The translations under genes and the position numbers were made by a program. A stretch of 64,000 bases of DNA from CAMWXW01 sp051650105. Lineage in GTDB: Bacteria > Desulfobacterota > Desulfovibrionia > Desulfovibrionales > Desulfovibrionaceae. How positions within the stretch are numbered: the stretch's first letter is position 1; each line of letters begins with the position of its first letter. The notes below the pieces were generated by a model. That model did no database searches and was not told the DNA's origin. It saw only the letters and a list, made by a program, of their open reading frames with translations. The DNA is taken from the NCBI GenBank assembly GCA_051650105.1, contig JBOFIJ010000009.1:163323-227322 (forward strand), in the 5' to 3' direction. Positions 36,191 through 44,373 of the stretch are shown here, piece by piece.

Positions 36191-36796
36191 CTATTTAAAA
36201 GGAATTTGTAATTTTGTCAACTGTTCAGAAAGCTTTGCAGCCTTATTTGTTTCAACAAAAGACAATATTTCTCCAGCTTTTCTGCCTTTCATTCCAGAAA
36301 GAATCTGAATAGCAATTTTCTCATCTAAATTTTCTAAAACAACGGCAGCTTGTTGAGATTTCATATTAGAATATACATCGATAAGATGCAATAAATTCTT
36401 ATTTTTCGCAGTTTCAATATCTTTTAATGTATTATCAAGTTGTTTTTGTATATTTTGTAATTCTTGCAATTTCTTATTAATATTTGCTTCCAAATTTTGT
36501 AATTCTTTTTCTTTTTTATCAAGTTCTTTTTCTCTTACCATTATTTTCTTTTGCATGGCATTTTCAGATTCTCTTTCCTGCCTACTATTTGTTTCTGTTT
36601 TATTTTCAGCCACAGTGGGAAGAGTAGTAGCTTGAACAGGAGCAATTTCTAAGAACGTTATTTGTTTTTTCACTTGTGTTTTCGATAAAAATAACGGTGC
36701 TTTTTCCATTATATGATTTGAAAACATAAAAAGAATAAAGAATGCTTTTACCAAACCAAGCACAAATAATCCACGTACAATAGTCACTATCCTCAT
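36191..36796 (-). CDS. MotE-like flagellar chaperone (coiled coil plus MgtE-N domain)
   Basis: 201 residues. One N-terminal transmembrane helix (about 8-27). A long coiled coil at about 75-130 is rich in K, E and Q heptads (KELDKKEKELQNLEANINKK). A C-terminal helical domain of MgtE-N type follows (QQAAVVLENLDEKIAIQILS, MKGRKAGEILSFVETNKAAK). MotE is a periplasmic chaperone of the MotC stator protein in other bacteria. The four-base overlap with the fliJ frame supports a flagellar role. Without flagellar neighbours other than fliJ, MotE is the most likely but not certain identity. Confidence 0.72.
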   Translation of the reverse strand: MRIVTIVRGLFVLGLVKAFFILFMFSNHIMEKAPLFLSKTQVKKQITFLEIAPVQATTLPTVAENKTETNSRQERESENAMQKKIMVREKELDKKEKELQNLEANINKKLQELQNIQKQLDNTLKDIETAKNKNLLHLIDVYSNMKSQQAAVVLENLDEKIAIQILSGMKGRKAGEILSFVETNKAAKLSEQLTKLQIPFK

Positions 36797-37221
36797 TTTT
36801 GGAACCTCACTGAAACCATTTCATCAAGTTCATTTTGTGATTTAGAAGACATTTCTTTATAAAATTTTTCTTTATTCTTCTCTTTTAAAGAGCTCATTAT
36901 TTTACTATTTTTAGAATGCTCTAATAAAATCTCCTGTTGTTTCTTTAACGATTCCTCTAATAATATTTTATGCTGCATTGCATCAGAAAGATCGCTCTTC
37001 AAACTTTGAATATACTGCTCCTTAAGCCATAAAATATTAGGATTATGTCCATCTACACAGTACATTTTATTTTCTTCCTCTACAATGCTATCTTCTATTT
37101 GCTTTAGCACATGCATATGCAAGGAAAATTTACGTTGAAGCTGTTCTAAGTACATCTTTGCTTCATCTTCCTTCAATTTACGAAAGTCCAAAACTTTTTG
37201 CAAATTAAATATAAACATCAT
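36793..37221 (-). CDS. fliJ: Flagellar export chaperone FliJ
   Basis: 142 residues, nearly all coiled coil. It begins FIFNLQKVLDFRKLKEDEAK, the usual FliJ opening, and continues with QLQRKFSLHMHVLKQIEDSI and a charged C-terminus. The ATG at 37221 (followed by a second ATG) is chosen over a start 36 bases upstream because GAGAAG precedes it. FliJ acts with the FliI ATPase in flagellar type III export. Its stop overlaps motE by four bases. Other flagellar operon members are not in this window. Confidence 0.78.
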   Translation of the reverse strand: MMFIFNLQKVLDFRKLKEDEAKMYLEQLQRKFSLHMHVLKQIEDSIVEEENKMYCVDGHNPNILWLKEQYIQSLKSDLSDAMQHKILLEESLKKQQEILLEHSKNSKIMSSLKEKNKEKFYKEMSSKSQNELDEMVSVRFQK

Positions 37222-37499
37222 AGAATATCTTCTCACTAAAAAATAATATATATTCACTTAAAGCAAAGAGTGAGCCATACAATATATCCCCTAAAGCCCT
37301 TGCCTTCTGAAGAATACCTATTTTATATGCATTATAGATAAAGTCAAAAAAATGCTACTATTCTGGCGCTTTACGTTGTATATAATGTAACAAAAAAGTA
37401 AAAGAGATATATTGCAAAATATAGCTATACTTTTTGTTTCATTTTACAAAAAAATATGCTAGGTTCACAAAGAGTATCACAATAAATAGCAGGTATTAT

Positions 37500-38852
37500 A
37501 TGCATAAAGTTGCACTTATAGGACGTCCAAATGTTGGAAAATCCACTCTTTTTAACCGCCTCATCCGTTCAAAAAGAGCGATAACTCACGATATCCCAGG
37601 AATAACGAGAGATAGAATGGAAGGGATAATAGTTCGAGATGGTGAAAGAATTTGTACGATAATAGATACAGGTGGAATTACGTTAGATCATAACAGTATT
37701 TTGCTAGAAGGACCTGAAGGCATTCGCGGTTTTGAAACAGAAATTCTACAACATGCACAAGTAGCTATTGAAGAATCTTCTCTTCTTTGTCTAGTTGTGG
37801 ATGCAAAAACAGGGCTTCTCCCCACAGATTCCTATATAGCACAATATTTACGAAAAACAGGTAAAAAAATCCTTTTATTAGTCAATAAAGTAGATGGTAT
37901 TGAACTAGAAGATACATTATCAGCAGATTTTTATGAATTAGGTCTCCCATTTATATGTGTATCCGCAGAACACAATATGAATATAAAACTCTTAGAAGAA
38001 CAAATTCTAGAAAAATTACCTAATGAAGAAAAAACAATACGAGAAGAATATTCATTAAAAATTGCCCTACTAGGAAAACCAAATGCTGGCAAATCATCTC
38101 TTATTAATGCACTCTTACAAGAAGAAAGAATGATAGTAAGTGATAAAGCTGGAACAACACGAGATAGTGTGGATGTTTATATAAAACGAGAAGGTAAAAC
38201 ATATTTATTTGTTGATACGGCGGGTGTTAGAAAAAAAAATAAAATTGATGATTCCATCGAACGCTATAGTGTCAATTCTTCAATAAAATCGACGACAAAA
38301 GCCGATATCACACTACTTATTGTAGATGCAGTTGAAGGCATTACATTGCAAGATAAACGGCTTCTTTCACTTTTATGTGAAAAAAAAATTCCTGTTTTCA
38401 TTATTGTTAATAAAATAGATATGCTCAATAAAAAAGAACGTAAAATGCGAGAACAAGACTGTAAGGACCTTCTTTGTATAGCTCCATATATTCCAGTTGT
38501 CTATATTTCGGCTTTAGAACGCACAGGTATCCGCTCAATTTTACCAATGGCAGAAAAAATACACTCAGAGATGATAACGCGCATTGGCACAGGCTTATTA
38601 AATAGAGCTTTTACAGAAATTCTTGAAAGACACCAACCTCCTATTATAAAAAATGCTCGTCCTAAATTTTTTTATCTCACTCAAGCAGGTATCAATCCTC
38701 CCACATTTGTCTTTTTTGTAAGTGATTCAACCAGAGTGTTAGAAAGTTATACACGCTATGTGGACAAAAGTTTAAGAGAGCGATTTTCCATTCTTCATGC
38801 ACCAATTCGTATCCATTTTAGATCGAGCCATACAAAACGCAAAAAGAATTAA
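37500..38852 (+). CDS. der: Ribosome-associated double GTPase Der (EngA)
   Basis: 450 residues. Two tandem GTPase domains: the first starts HKVALIGRPNVGKSTLFNRL with NKVD as G4, the second IALLGKPNAGKSSLINALL with NKID as G4. A C-terminal KH-like domain follows (IKNARPKFFYLTQAGINPPT). Start 37500 is chosen because family members begin directly at the first P-loop, and AGG lies 8 bases upstream. Der is essential for 50S subunit maturation. Single-gene unit. Confidence 0.95.
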   Translation: MHKVALIGRPNVGKSTLFNRLIRSKRAITHDIPGITRDRMEGIIVRDGERICTIIDTGGITLDHNSILLEGPEGIRGFETEILQHAQVAIEESSLLCLVVDAKTGLLPTDSYIAQYLRKTGKKILLLVNKVDGIELEDTLSADFYELGLPFICVSAEHNMNIKLLEEQILEKLPNEEKTIREEYSLKIALLGKPNAGKSSLINALLQEERMIVSDKAGTTRDSVDVYIKREGKTYLFVDTAGVRKKNKIDDSIERYSVNSSIKSTTKADITLLIVDAVEGITLQDKRLLSLLCEKKIPVFIIVNKIDMLNKKERKMREQDCKDLLCIAPYIPVVYISALERTGIRSILPMAEKIHSEMITRIGTGLLNRAFTEILERHQPPIIKNARPKFFYLTQAGINPPTFVFFVSDSTRVLESYTRYVDKSLRERFSILHAPIRIHFRSSHTKRKKN

Positions 38853-38979
38853 TTATACTCTTCTATATAATAAAAGAGTATGTGGACAAATAGCAATTCT
38901 GTCTAAAAAATATATTAGGAAATATACAGTATCTCTAAAACTATTTATCAGGAAAGAATATAGTAAAAAAAGGGATCTA

Positions 38980-39008
38980 TTGACAAATACTCTTATTAAA
39001 AACTAGAC
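38980..39008 (+). promoter_or_regulatory. Candidate promoter of metK
   Basis: A perfect TTGACA at 38980-38985 with TAGACT (4 of 6) ending near 39009 after an 18-base spacer, about 82 bases before the metK ATG. No SAM-riboswitch-like structure is seen between it and the gene. Confidence 0.5.
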
Positions 39009-39090
39009 TTCTCAAGAGTAATTGTATACCATCTTGGCAACCACTATTTATGTATCTGTTTCTTTCAAATTACAAGGAGAATACCCCACT

Positions 39091-40263
39091 ATGATTCCAA
39101 AACAAGGAAAAATTCTTTTTACATCAGAATCTGTCACGGAGGGACATCCAGATAAAGTAGCTGATCAAATCTCAGATGCTATCTTGGACGCCCTTTTGGA
39201 ACAGGACCCAATGTCACGAGTTGCTTGTGAAACTCTTGTTACAACAGGTATGGCTTTTATTGCAGGAGAAATAAATACCACAGGGTATGCAGATTTCCCA
39301 AGTATCGTAAGAAATACAATAAAAAATATAGGATATGATAGCTCTACTATGGGTTTTGATTGGGAAACATGTGCTGTTATGTCTTCAGTAGACAAACAGT
39401 CTTCAGATATTTCTCAAGGCGTAGACAAACAAAACCCTGAAACACAAGGTGCCGGAGACCAAGGAATGATGTTTGGATATGCTTGTAGCGAAACTCCAAC
39501 ATTAATGCCTGCACCAATTTATTGGGCACATCTCCTTTCTAAACGTTTAACAGATGTTCGAAAAGAAGGTATCGTGGATTTCTTACGTCCTGACGGGAAA
39601 ACACAATTATCATTTGAATATGAAAATGGGATTCCTAAAAGAGTTCACAATATTGTCATTTCAAGCCAACATGCTCCACATATTAAACATACTACTATTA
39701 AAGAAGCTATTATAGAAGAAGTTATTAAGAAGGTTCTTCCAGAGGAATTTATTAAAGACAAGCCAGAAATCTTAATAAATGCAACGGGTAATTTTGTTAT
39801 TGGTGGTCCAGTTGGTGATTGCGGTTTAACTGGTAGAAAAATAATTCAAGATACTTATGGCGGGGCAGGATACCACGGTGGAGGAGCATTTTCAGGGAAA
39901 GATGCCTCTAAGGTTGATAGATCTGGTGCCTATATGGGCAGATATATAGCCAAAAATATTGTGGCTACTGGTTTAGTACCTAAATGCGAAGTACAAGTTG
40001 CATATTGCATTGGTGTTGCTGAACCTGTTTCTCTTTTTGTGACGTCACATAACACAAGTGAAATTCCTGATGAAATATTAACAAAAATTGTTAAAGAAAT
40101 TTTTGATCTACGCCCATACTTCATAATACAGCATTTAGATCTTAATAAAGCAATTTATTCTAAAACAACTTGTTATGGACATTTTGGCAGAGAAATTCCA
40201 GAATTAACATGGGAAAAATGTGATTTAGCAGATACTGTAAAACAAGCACTCTTAAAACATTAA
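39091..40263 (+). CDS. metK: S-adenosylmethionine synthetase
   Basis: 390 residues. N-terminal FTSESVTEGHPDKVADQISD binds methionine and ATP. GAGDQGMMFGYA is the loop between domains. GGPVGDCGLTGRKIIQDTYG and GGGAFSGKDASKVDRSGAYM are the phosphate-binding motifs. The ATG at 39091 is preferred to a TTG 69 bases upstream because AGGAG lies between them and the family starts near MIPK. The enzyme makes AdoMet from methionine and ATP. It is followed by a terminator. Confidence 0.97.
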   Translation: MIPKQGKILFTSESVTEGHPDKVADQISDAILDALLEQDPMSRVACETLVTTGMAFIAGEINTTGYADFPSIVRNTIKNIGYDSSTMGFDWETCAVMSSVDKQSSDISQGVDKQNPETQGAGDQGMMFGYACSETPTLMPAPIYWAHLLSKRLTDVRKEGIVDFLRPDGKTQLSFEYENGIPKRVHNIVISSQHAPHIKHTTIKEAIIEEVIKKVLPEEFIKDKPEILINATGNFVIGGPVGDCGLTGRKIIQDTYGGAGYHGGGAFSGKDASKVDRSGAYMGRYIAKNIVATGLVPKCEVQVAYCIGVAEPVSLFVTSHNTSEIPDEILTKIVKEIFDLRPYFIIQHLDLNKAIYSKTTCYGHFGREIPELTWEKCDLADTVKQALLKH

Positions 40264-40270
40264 TTATAGA

Positions 40271-40306
40271 ACAAGAATTACAGACATTCTTTGTGATTCT
40301 TGTTTT
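40271..40306 (+). terminator. Rho-independent terminator of metK
   Basis: ACAAGAATTACA pairs with TGTGATTCTTGT (12 pairs, one G-T) around a nine-base loop, running into TTTT. It starts 8 bases past the metK stop. Confidence 0.75.
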
Positions 40307-40338
40307 ATAATACATTGATTATATTATTAAGCAGGAAT

Positions 40339-40378
40339 GAAAAAACAAGAAGAAATATAAAAAAATTTTCTTCTTGTT
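40339..40378 (-). terminator. Minus-strand terminator-like hairpin
   Basis: A perfect 12-pair stem (AACAAGAAGAAA with TTTCTTCTTGTT) whose T tract of at least five lies on the minus strand. It could end transcripts from the membrane-protein gene 330 bases away or an unannotated short minus-strand RNA in 40380-40708. No gene is seen in that stretch. Confidence 0.5.
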
Positions 40379-40708
40379 ATAATATGATCGCTCGTTACGT
40401 TATTTCCTTACATCCTTTATCTCAGAAAAATCTTCTTCATTGCCAGAATAAGAACTCTTTTTGCTAGCAATAACAAGAAAAACATTGGTCATTAAAATTT
40501 TCTTCCAAAAAATGTTCTAATATATTCCTGCTGTCTCTTTACAAAATACTTTCTTGAATATAATGCTGTCATTTTTGAACGACATTGTCTAGGATATCTC
40601 TCGTATGGGTATCCTTTCACTTTACAAAAAATTTTGCCAAATGTCTCTATATATAACAACAGCACAAACACAATTTATGTCCCATTTTTTTCACACATAT
40701 TCACTATA

Positions 40709-42673
40709 TTATTTCAAAACAATAGGGAGTTTTGGATATTCAAATATAACAAGAGGCTCTTTTCCCTGTTCAGCAATACTAAGAAACACTAAAGAATTCC
40801 CAAGTTCATGTTCAATAGGTAAGACAACAACGTGTTCTCCTGACGACAATGTGTAGATATTTCTTCTACCTGAAGTATTTATAGAACTCTTTTCTTCTAA
40901 AGGTAATAAAAAAGCAATCTGAGAAATTTCCCTTCTCATCGCAGAAATAAAATGGCGTAATGCTGAAGAATTATTTGTGAGTAAATACGATCTTATACTT
41001 TTGATAGAATCAATATCCACATCCGGTGGGAAAACAAAAAGCAAAAAGCTTTTTTTATTCTCAAAAAGAATTCGTAAAGAAGAGAGTTTGCTTCCATAAA
41101 AAAGAAAATCCTTTGGAAGAGGAATAGAAATAGAGTTATCTATATTTTTCACAACAAAAGCACCCAATTGTGTAGTGTGTGAGGCTAACACAGTTTTTTC
41201 TGGCATAACAAGAGGAGGATTATAATAAAGAACTTCATAGTCCCCACATAACCTTGAAGAAATAGGGCTTGTGAAAGGTTCCATAGAAGGTAATTTTAAA
41301 TTATCTGGCTTATTCTCTACAATGAGAAAAGAATACTTATGGTCCTTAATATCCCCATATTTCTTCCTATTGGATAAGAAAAAACTATCCACATTATAAG
41401 GAACCCCAAAAAAATCATACTTTGAAAATAAAAATATCTTTGAAAATATATCTTCTGGAATGAGAACAGATTCTGATTGCTTAACAGAAGATAAGCCCCT
41501 ATCTAAACAAAGAAGAAAATCCATTTCCAGAGGTTTTCTCCTATTTTGCAAAAGGTCTCCCTTAGTAAGAAAAATTATCGATATAGAAGAGAAGACGACA
41601 ACAACATATGCTCTTGATAAAAACTGAACAGAACACATTTTTAGAAAAAGTGAACAATATATGGGTATAACAAAACATAAAGACAATACTATAGTACTCG
41701 ATAAAAACACATACACATCTAAAAAACCCAATAAAGAAGCAACAAAAGAAGATAGTAATGCCCAAGAAACTATTTGGACTGTGTAAAATATTGTAGAAGA
41801 AAACAAAGAAAATAATGAATAAAAAAATGGAGAAAGAACAAGAAAACACAATACAGTGGATACAAGAACAGAAATACTCATAAGAAGAGGAAATTCCATA
41901 TATACGGTGAGGAAACCCTCAATAAATGAGACCGTTGGAATGAACAATGTGTATCTAACAGGATATAAAAAATATTGAACTAAAAAACCAATAATAACGG
42001 CAGAACAGAGGACAAGACCAATAAGTATTGATCTTGTCACAATATATTCTCTATTTTTTCTACACAAAACATAGGTAAGAAGTAATGGTATTATTAAAAA
42101 ATATAAGGAAAATAAGGGATTTGCAAACGTTGTCATAGCAATAAGCAATGCACAAAGCAATAAGTAGATTATATGTTTTTTTTGGAATATCTGTGAAAAA
42201 AAAACAAAAGACAAAAAACTAGTAACAAGTAAACCAGCATGCCCATTAAGGCTAATAACAGCAGGCAAATATAGTGAACGAGATGTGGCAATAAATAGTA
42301 ATAAAGCCCATTGCAATACCGCAACCGTTAAATTAGTATATAATGGAGTTTCTTTTGTATTCCAAACACCATAAAGCAATATAGAATACAGTAAGAAAAA
42401 TAATCCCGTCATGACAAAAGCAATTTGTGATACCGTATTATCTGTAAATAATGTGGAGAATGTATAGAATAATTCATCTGGAAAAATAATAAAACGTTCC
42501 GGAATATTCCATGAAGAGGTATCTTTTACATGTTCCATAAAAGGCAAGAAAAGAGAATCCTCATTATACGACACAGGATCATTTATAAAATAACTAAAAA
42601 TGGCATAGCCCGTAAGAGAAAAAATTATTATAGAGAAGAAAAATAAAATAAATTTTTGCTTAATGTCTACCAT
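40709..42673 (-). CDS. Large polytopic membrane protein of unknown function (LPS operon)
   Basis: 654 residues with roughly ten hydrophobic helices in the first 390 residues, followed by a soluble C-terminal part of about 260 residues. The early soluble loop (NDPVSYNEDSLFLPFMEHVK) and the helix layout recall GT-C type glycosyltransferases, but no DxD or similar acidic signature is obvious. The C-terminal region ends LSIAEQGKEPLVIFEYPKLP. It is downstream of an LpxL-type acyltransferase on the same strand (162-base gap), suggesting a role in LPS or envelope assembly. AGGG lies 8 bases before the ATG. Confidence 0.6.
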   Translation of the reverse strand: MVDIKQKFILFFFSIIIFSLTGYAIFSYFINDPVSYNEDSLFLPFMEHVKDTSSWNIPERFIIFPDELFYTFSTLFTDNTVSQIAFVMTGLFFLLYSILLYGVWNTKETPLYTNLTVAVLQWALLLFIATSRSLYLPAVISLNGHAGLLVTSFLSFVFFSQIFQKKHIIYLLLCALLIAMTTFANPLFSLYFLIIPLLLTYVLCRKNREYIVTRSILIGLVLCSAVIIGFLVQYFLYPVRYTLFIPTVSFIEGFLTVYMEFPLLMSISVLVSTVLCFLVLSPFFYSLFSLFSSTIFYTVQIVSWALLSSFVASLLGFLDVYVFLSSTIVLSLCFVIPIYCSLFLKMCSVQFLSRAYVVVVFSSISIIFLTKGDLLQNRRKPLEMDFLLCLDRGLSSVKQSESVLIPEDIFSKIFLFSKYDFFGVPYNVDSFFLSNRKKYGDIKDHKYSFLIVENKPDNLKLPSMEPFTSPISSRLCGDYEVLYYNPPLVMPEKTVLASHTTQLGAFVVKNIDNSISIPLPKDFLFYGSKLSSLRILFENKKSFLLFVFPPDVDIDSIKSIRSYLLTNNSSALRHFISAMRREISQIAFLLPLEEKSSINTSGRRNIYTLSSGEHVVVLPIEHELGNSLVFLSIAEQGKEPLVIFEYPKLPIVLK

Positions 42674-42835
42674 ATCTATACCCTAATAATAATTGCAGTG
42701 TCTACTATACTATAGCCTTATAATAAAAACAATACATACTATATATTTATACAAAATGACAAAAAGATATTATAAAATAGACAAATTCTAGATAGAATAT
42801 ATAAAACCATTATACTATCTAAAAAAGCTTCTAGA

Positions 42836-43729
42836 TTATTCTTTTTCTTTTGTTTTCCACCTTTTATGCATCCAAAACCATTGCTCTGGATATTGTTGAA
42901 TAAATTCTTCCATCGATTTTGTATACAACGCAGCAATAGCATATTCTCTATTTTCAACAGGAAGGGTATTTGGATCTAAAGGCTCTTTTACATGTAGTTC
43001 TAACATAAAAGCATTTCTCACCAACACAACCGGAACACATAACGCATTTGTCTTATTAATAAGAAAAGCTGGGCCAATAGTAACACTCGCTTTTTCTTTA
43101 AAAAATGGTATAAAAACAGCTTCTTTCCTAAGAGTGTTATGATCCACAAGAAGACCAAGAAGATACCCTTCTTTCAATAATTTAATAATCTTTCTTACAC
43201 TATTTCTATGAGAAAGTTCCACTATATTGGGATACGTTCTTGCGTTCCTTACAACAGTATCAAAATATGTATTCTTTGTTGTTCTCGAAATTATACAGGC
43301 TTTTTTATTAAAAATTGTTGAAAGAACAGCAGGTAATAATTCCCAAGAACCAAGATGCCCTGTTGTAAAAATAATAGGCCTATCTTTTGACAAATTACGT
43401 ATATTCTCTAAAATATCTGGATTAACAATATGAACATGCTCATTAAAAAATTCTTCTGTATATGCCTTAACATAAGCTAGTTCAGAAAAAGAAATAATAT
43501 TTTGTATAAAATTTTCTTTGGCAAGCCTTTGTGCATCATCATAGGAATAATTCAAATGATAAACTATTGATTCTCTTGCAATTTTTGCTCGTTCAGGTAA
43601 AATATACCACATTGCCCTCCCAATATATTTTGCAAAATGAAACATAGTACGACGAGGAAGAGACCTTAATACAAATAAAAGAATCTGTACCAAAAGCGAT
43701 GATATATAATTAAATATGCGTTTTACCAT
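42836..43729 (-). CDS. Lipid A acyltransferase (LpxL/HtrB family)
   Basis: 297 residues. One N-terminal hydrophobic helix (YISSLLVQILLFVLRSLPRR). The catalytic HxxxxE motif lies in TTGHLGSWELLPA. A later conserved stretch is GYLLGLLVDHNTLRKEAVFI, then PFFKEKASVTIGPAFL. It ends EEFIQQYPEQWFWMHKRWKT, the usual C-terminal motif. These enzymes add secondary acyl chains to Kdo2-lipid A. It follows a DUF374 gene by 5 bases and msbA by two genes, forming a lipid A operon. Lauroyl versus myristoyl specificity is unknown. Confidence 0.87.
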   Translation of the reverse strand: MVKRIFNYISSLLVQILLFVLRSLPRRTMFHFAKYIGRAMWYILPERAKIARESIVYHLNYSYDDAQRLAKENFIQNIISFSELAYVKAYTEEFFNEHVHIVNPDILENIRNLSKDRPIIFTTGHLGSWELLPAVLSTIFNKKACIISRTTKNTYFDTVVRNARTYPNIVELSHRNSVRKIIKLLKEGYLLGLLVDHNTLRKEAVFIPFFKEKASVTIGPAFLINKTNALCVPVVLVRNAFMLELHVKEPLDPNTLPVENREYAIAALYTKSMEEFIQQYPEQWFWMHKRWKTKEKE

Positions 43730-43734
43730 TAGTG

Positions 43735-44373
43735 CTACTTTTCCAATTGTTCTAATTTCTCTTGTAATTTTCTTTGCTCAAGAAGTAAGCTAACGGATGT
43801 CAATTCTTCGGTAATATAATACGGTTCCCCATATCTAACAGATATTTTAGTAAAAGGTAAAGGAACTCTTGTTTTATCCCACATAGTATGCAATATCTTT
43901 GCACGTGTTGCAATATATCTACAGGGAATAATAGGAAATTTAAGTAAATATGATAAGTAAATAATACCAGGTTTTGCTTCTCTTCTAGGCCCATTTGGAC
44001 CGTCTATAGCAATTGCTACCATAGTAATATCTTCCTCTTCCACTCTTCGTTTAATTTCCCTCAATGCTTTCATCCCTCCTCTAGAACTAGAACCCCTCAC
44101 AGTTCTAATATTATATGCAGCACATAAGGCTTCAACAATATCTCCATCTCTACTTGCACTGGTCATAGCCAAGGCATTAATTGGAACAGAATAACATGTT
44201 GAGGAAGAAGCAACACTAATAAGCTCCTCATGAAAAAAGGCAGTAAGAAGAGGAATTTTTCTTAAAATAAGGGAATCCATTCTTTCCTGATCTAAAGACT
44301 CATAACGAAATGTGCACGCATAAATTCTATAGAATTTAGAAATACACCACAACTGCCACGGTGATAATTTCAC
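43735..44373 (-). CDS. DUF374 lysophospholipid acyltransferase-like protein
   Basis: 212 residues. The DUF374 pattern is clear: AMTSASRDGDIVEALCAAYN, then VRGSSSRGGMKALREIKRRV, then AIDGPNGPRREAKPGI. The last is the glycerol-phosphate-acyltransferase-like DGPxGPR element. It has an N-terminal hydrophobic region. The gene overlaps msbA by four bases (ATGA) and precedes the LpxL-type gene by 5 bases. DUF374 proteins are commonly found beside lipid A genes. The precise reaction is not established for this one. Confidence 0.82.
   Translation of the reverse strand: MKLSPWQLWCISKFYRIYACTFRYESLDQERMDSLILRKIPLLTAFFHEELISVASSSTCYSVPINALAMTSASRDGDIVEALCAAYNIRTVRGSSSRGGMKALREIKRRVEEEDITMVAIAIDGPNGPRREAKPGIIYLSYLLKFPIIPCRYIATRAKILHTMWDKTRVPLPFTKISVRYGEPYYITEELTSVSLLLEQRKLQEKLEQLEK

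Noticed and set aside
38797..39006. 69-codon frame after der
   Set aside because: Starts inside der in another frame, basic low-complexity tail, overlaps the metK promoter.
39009..39090. Possible SAM riboswitch ahead of metK
   Set aside because: The leader is only about 80 bases, without the kink-turn or paired stems of known SAM riboswitches.
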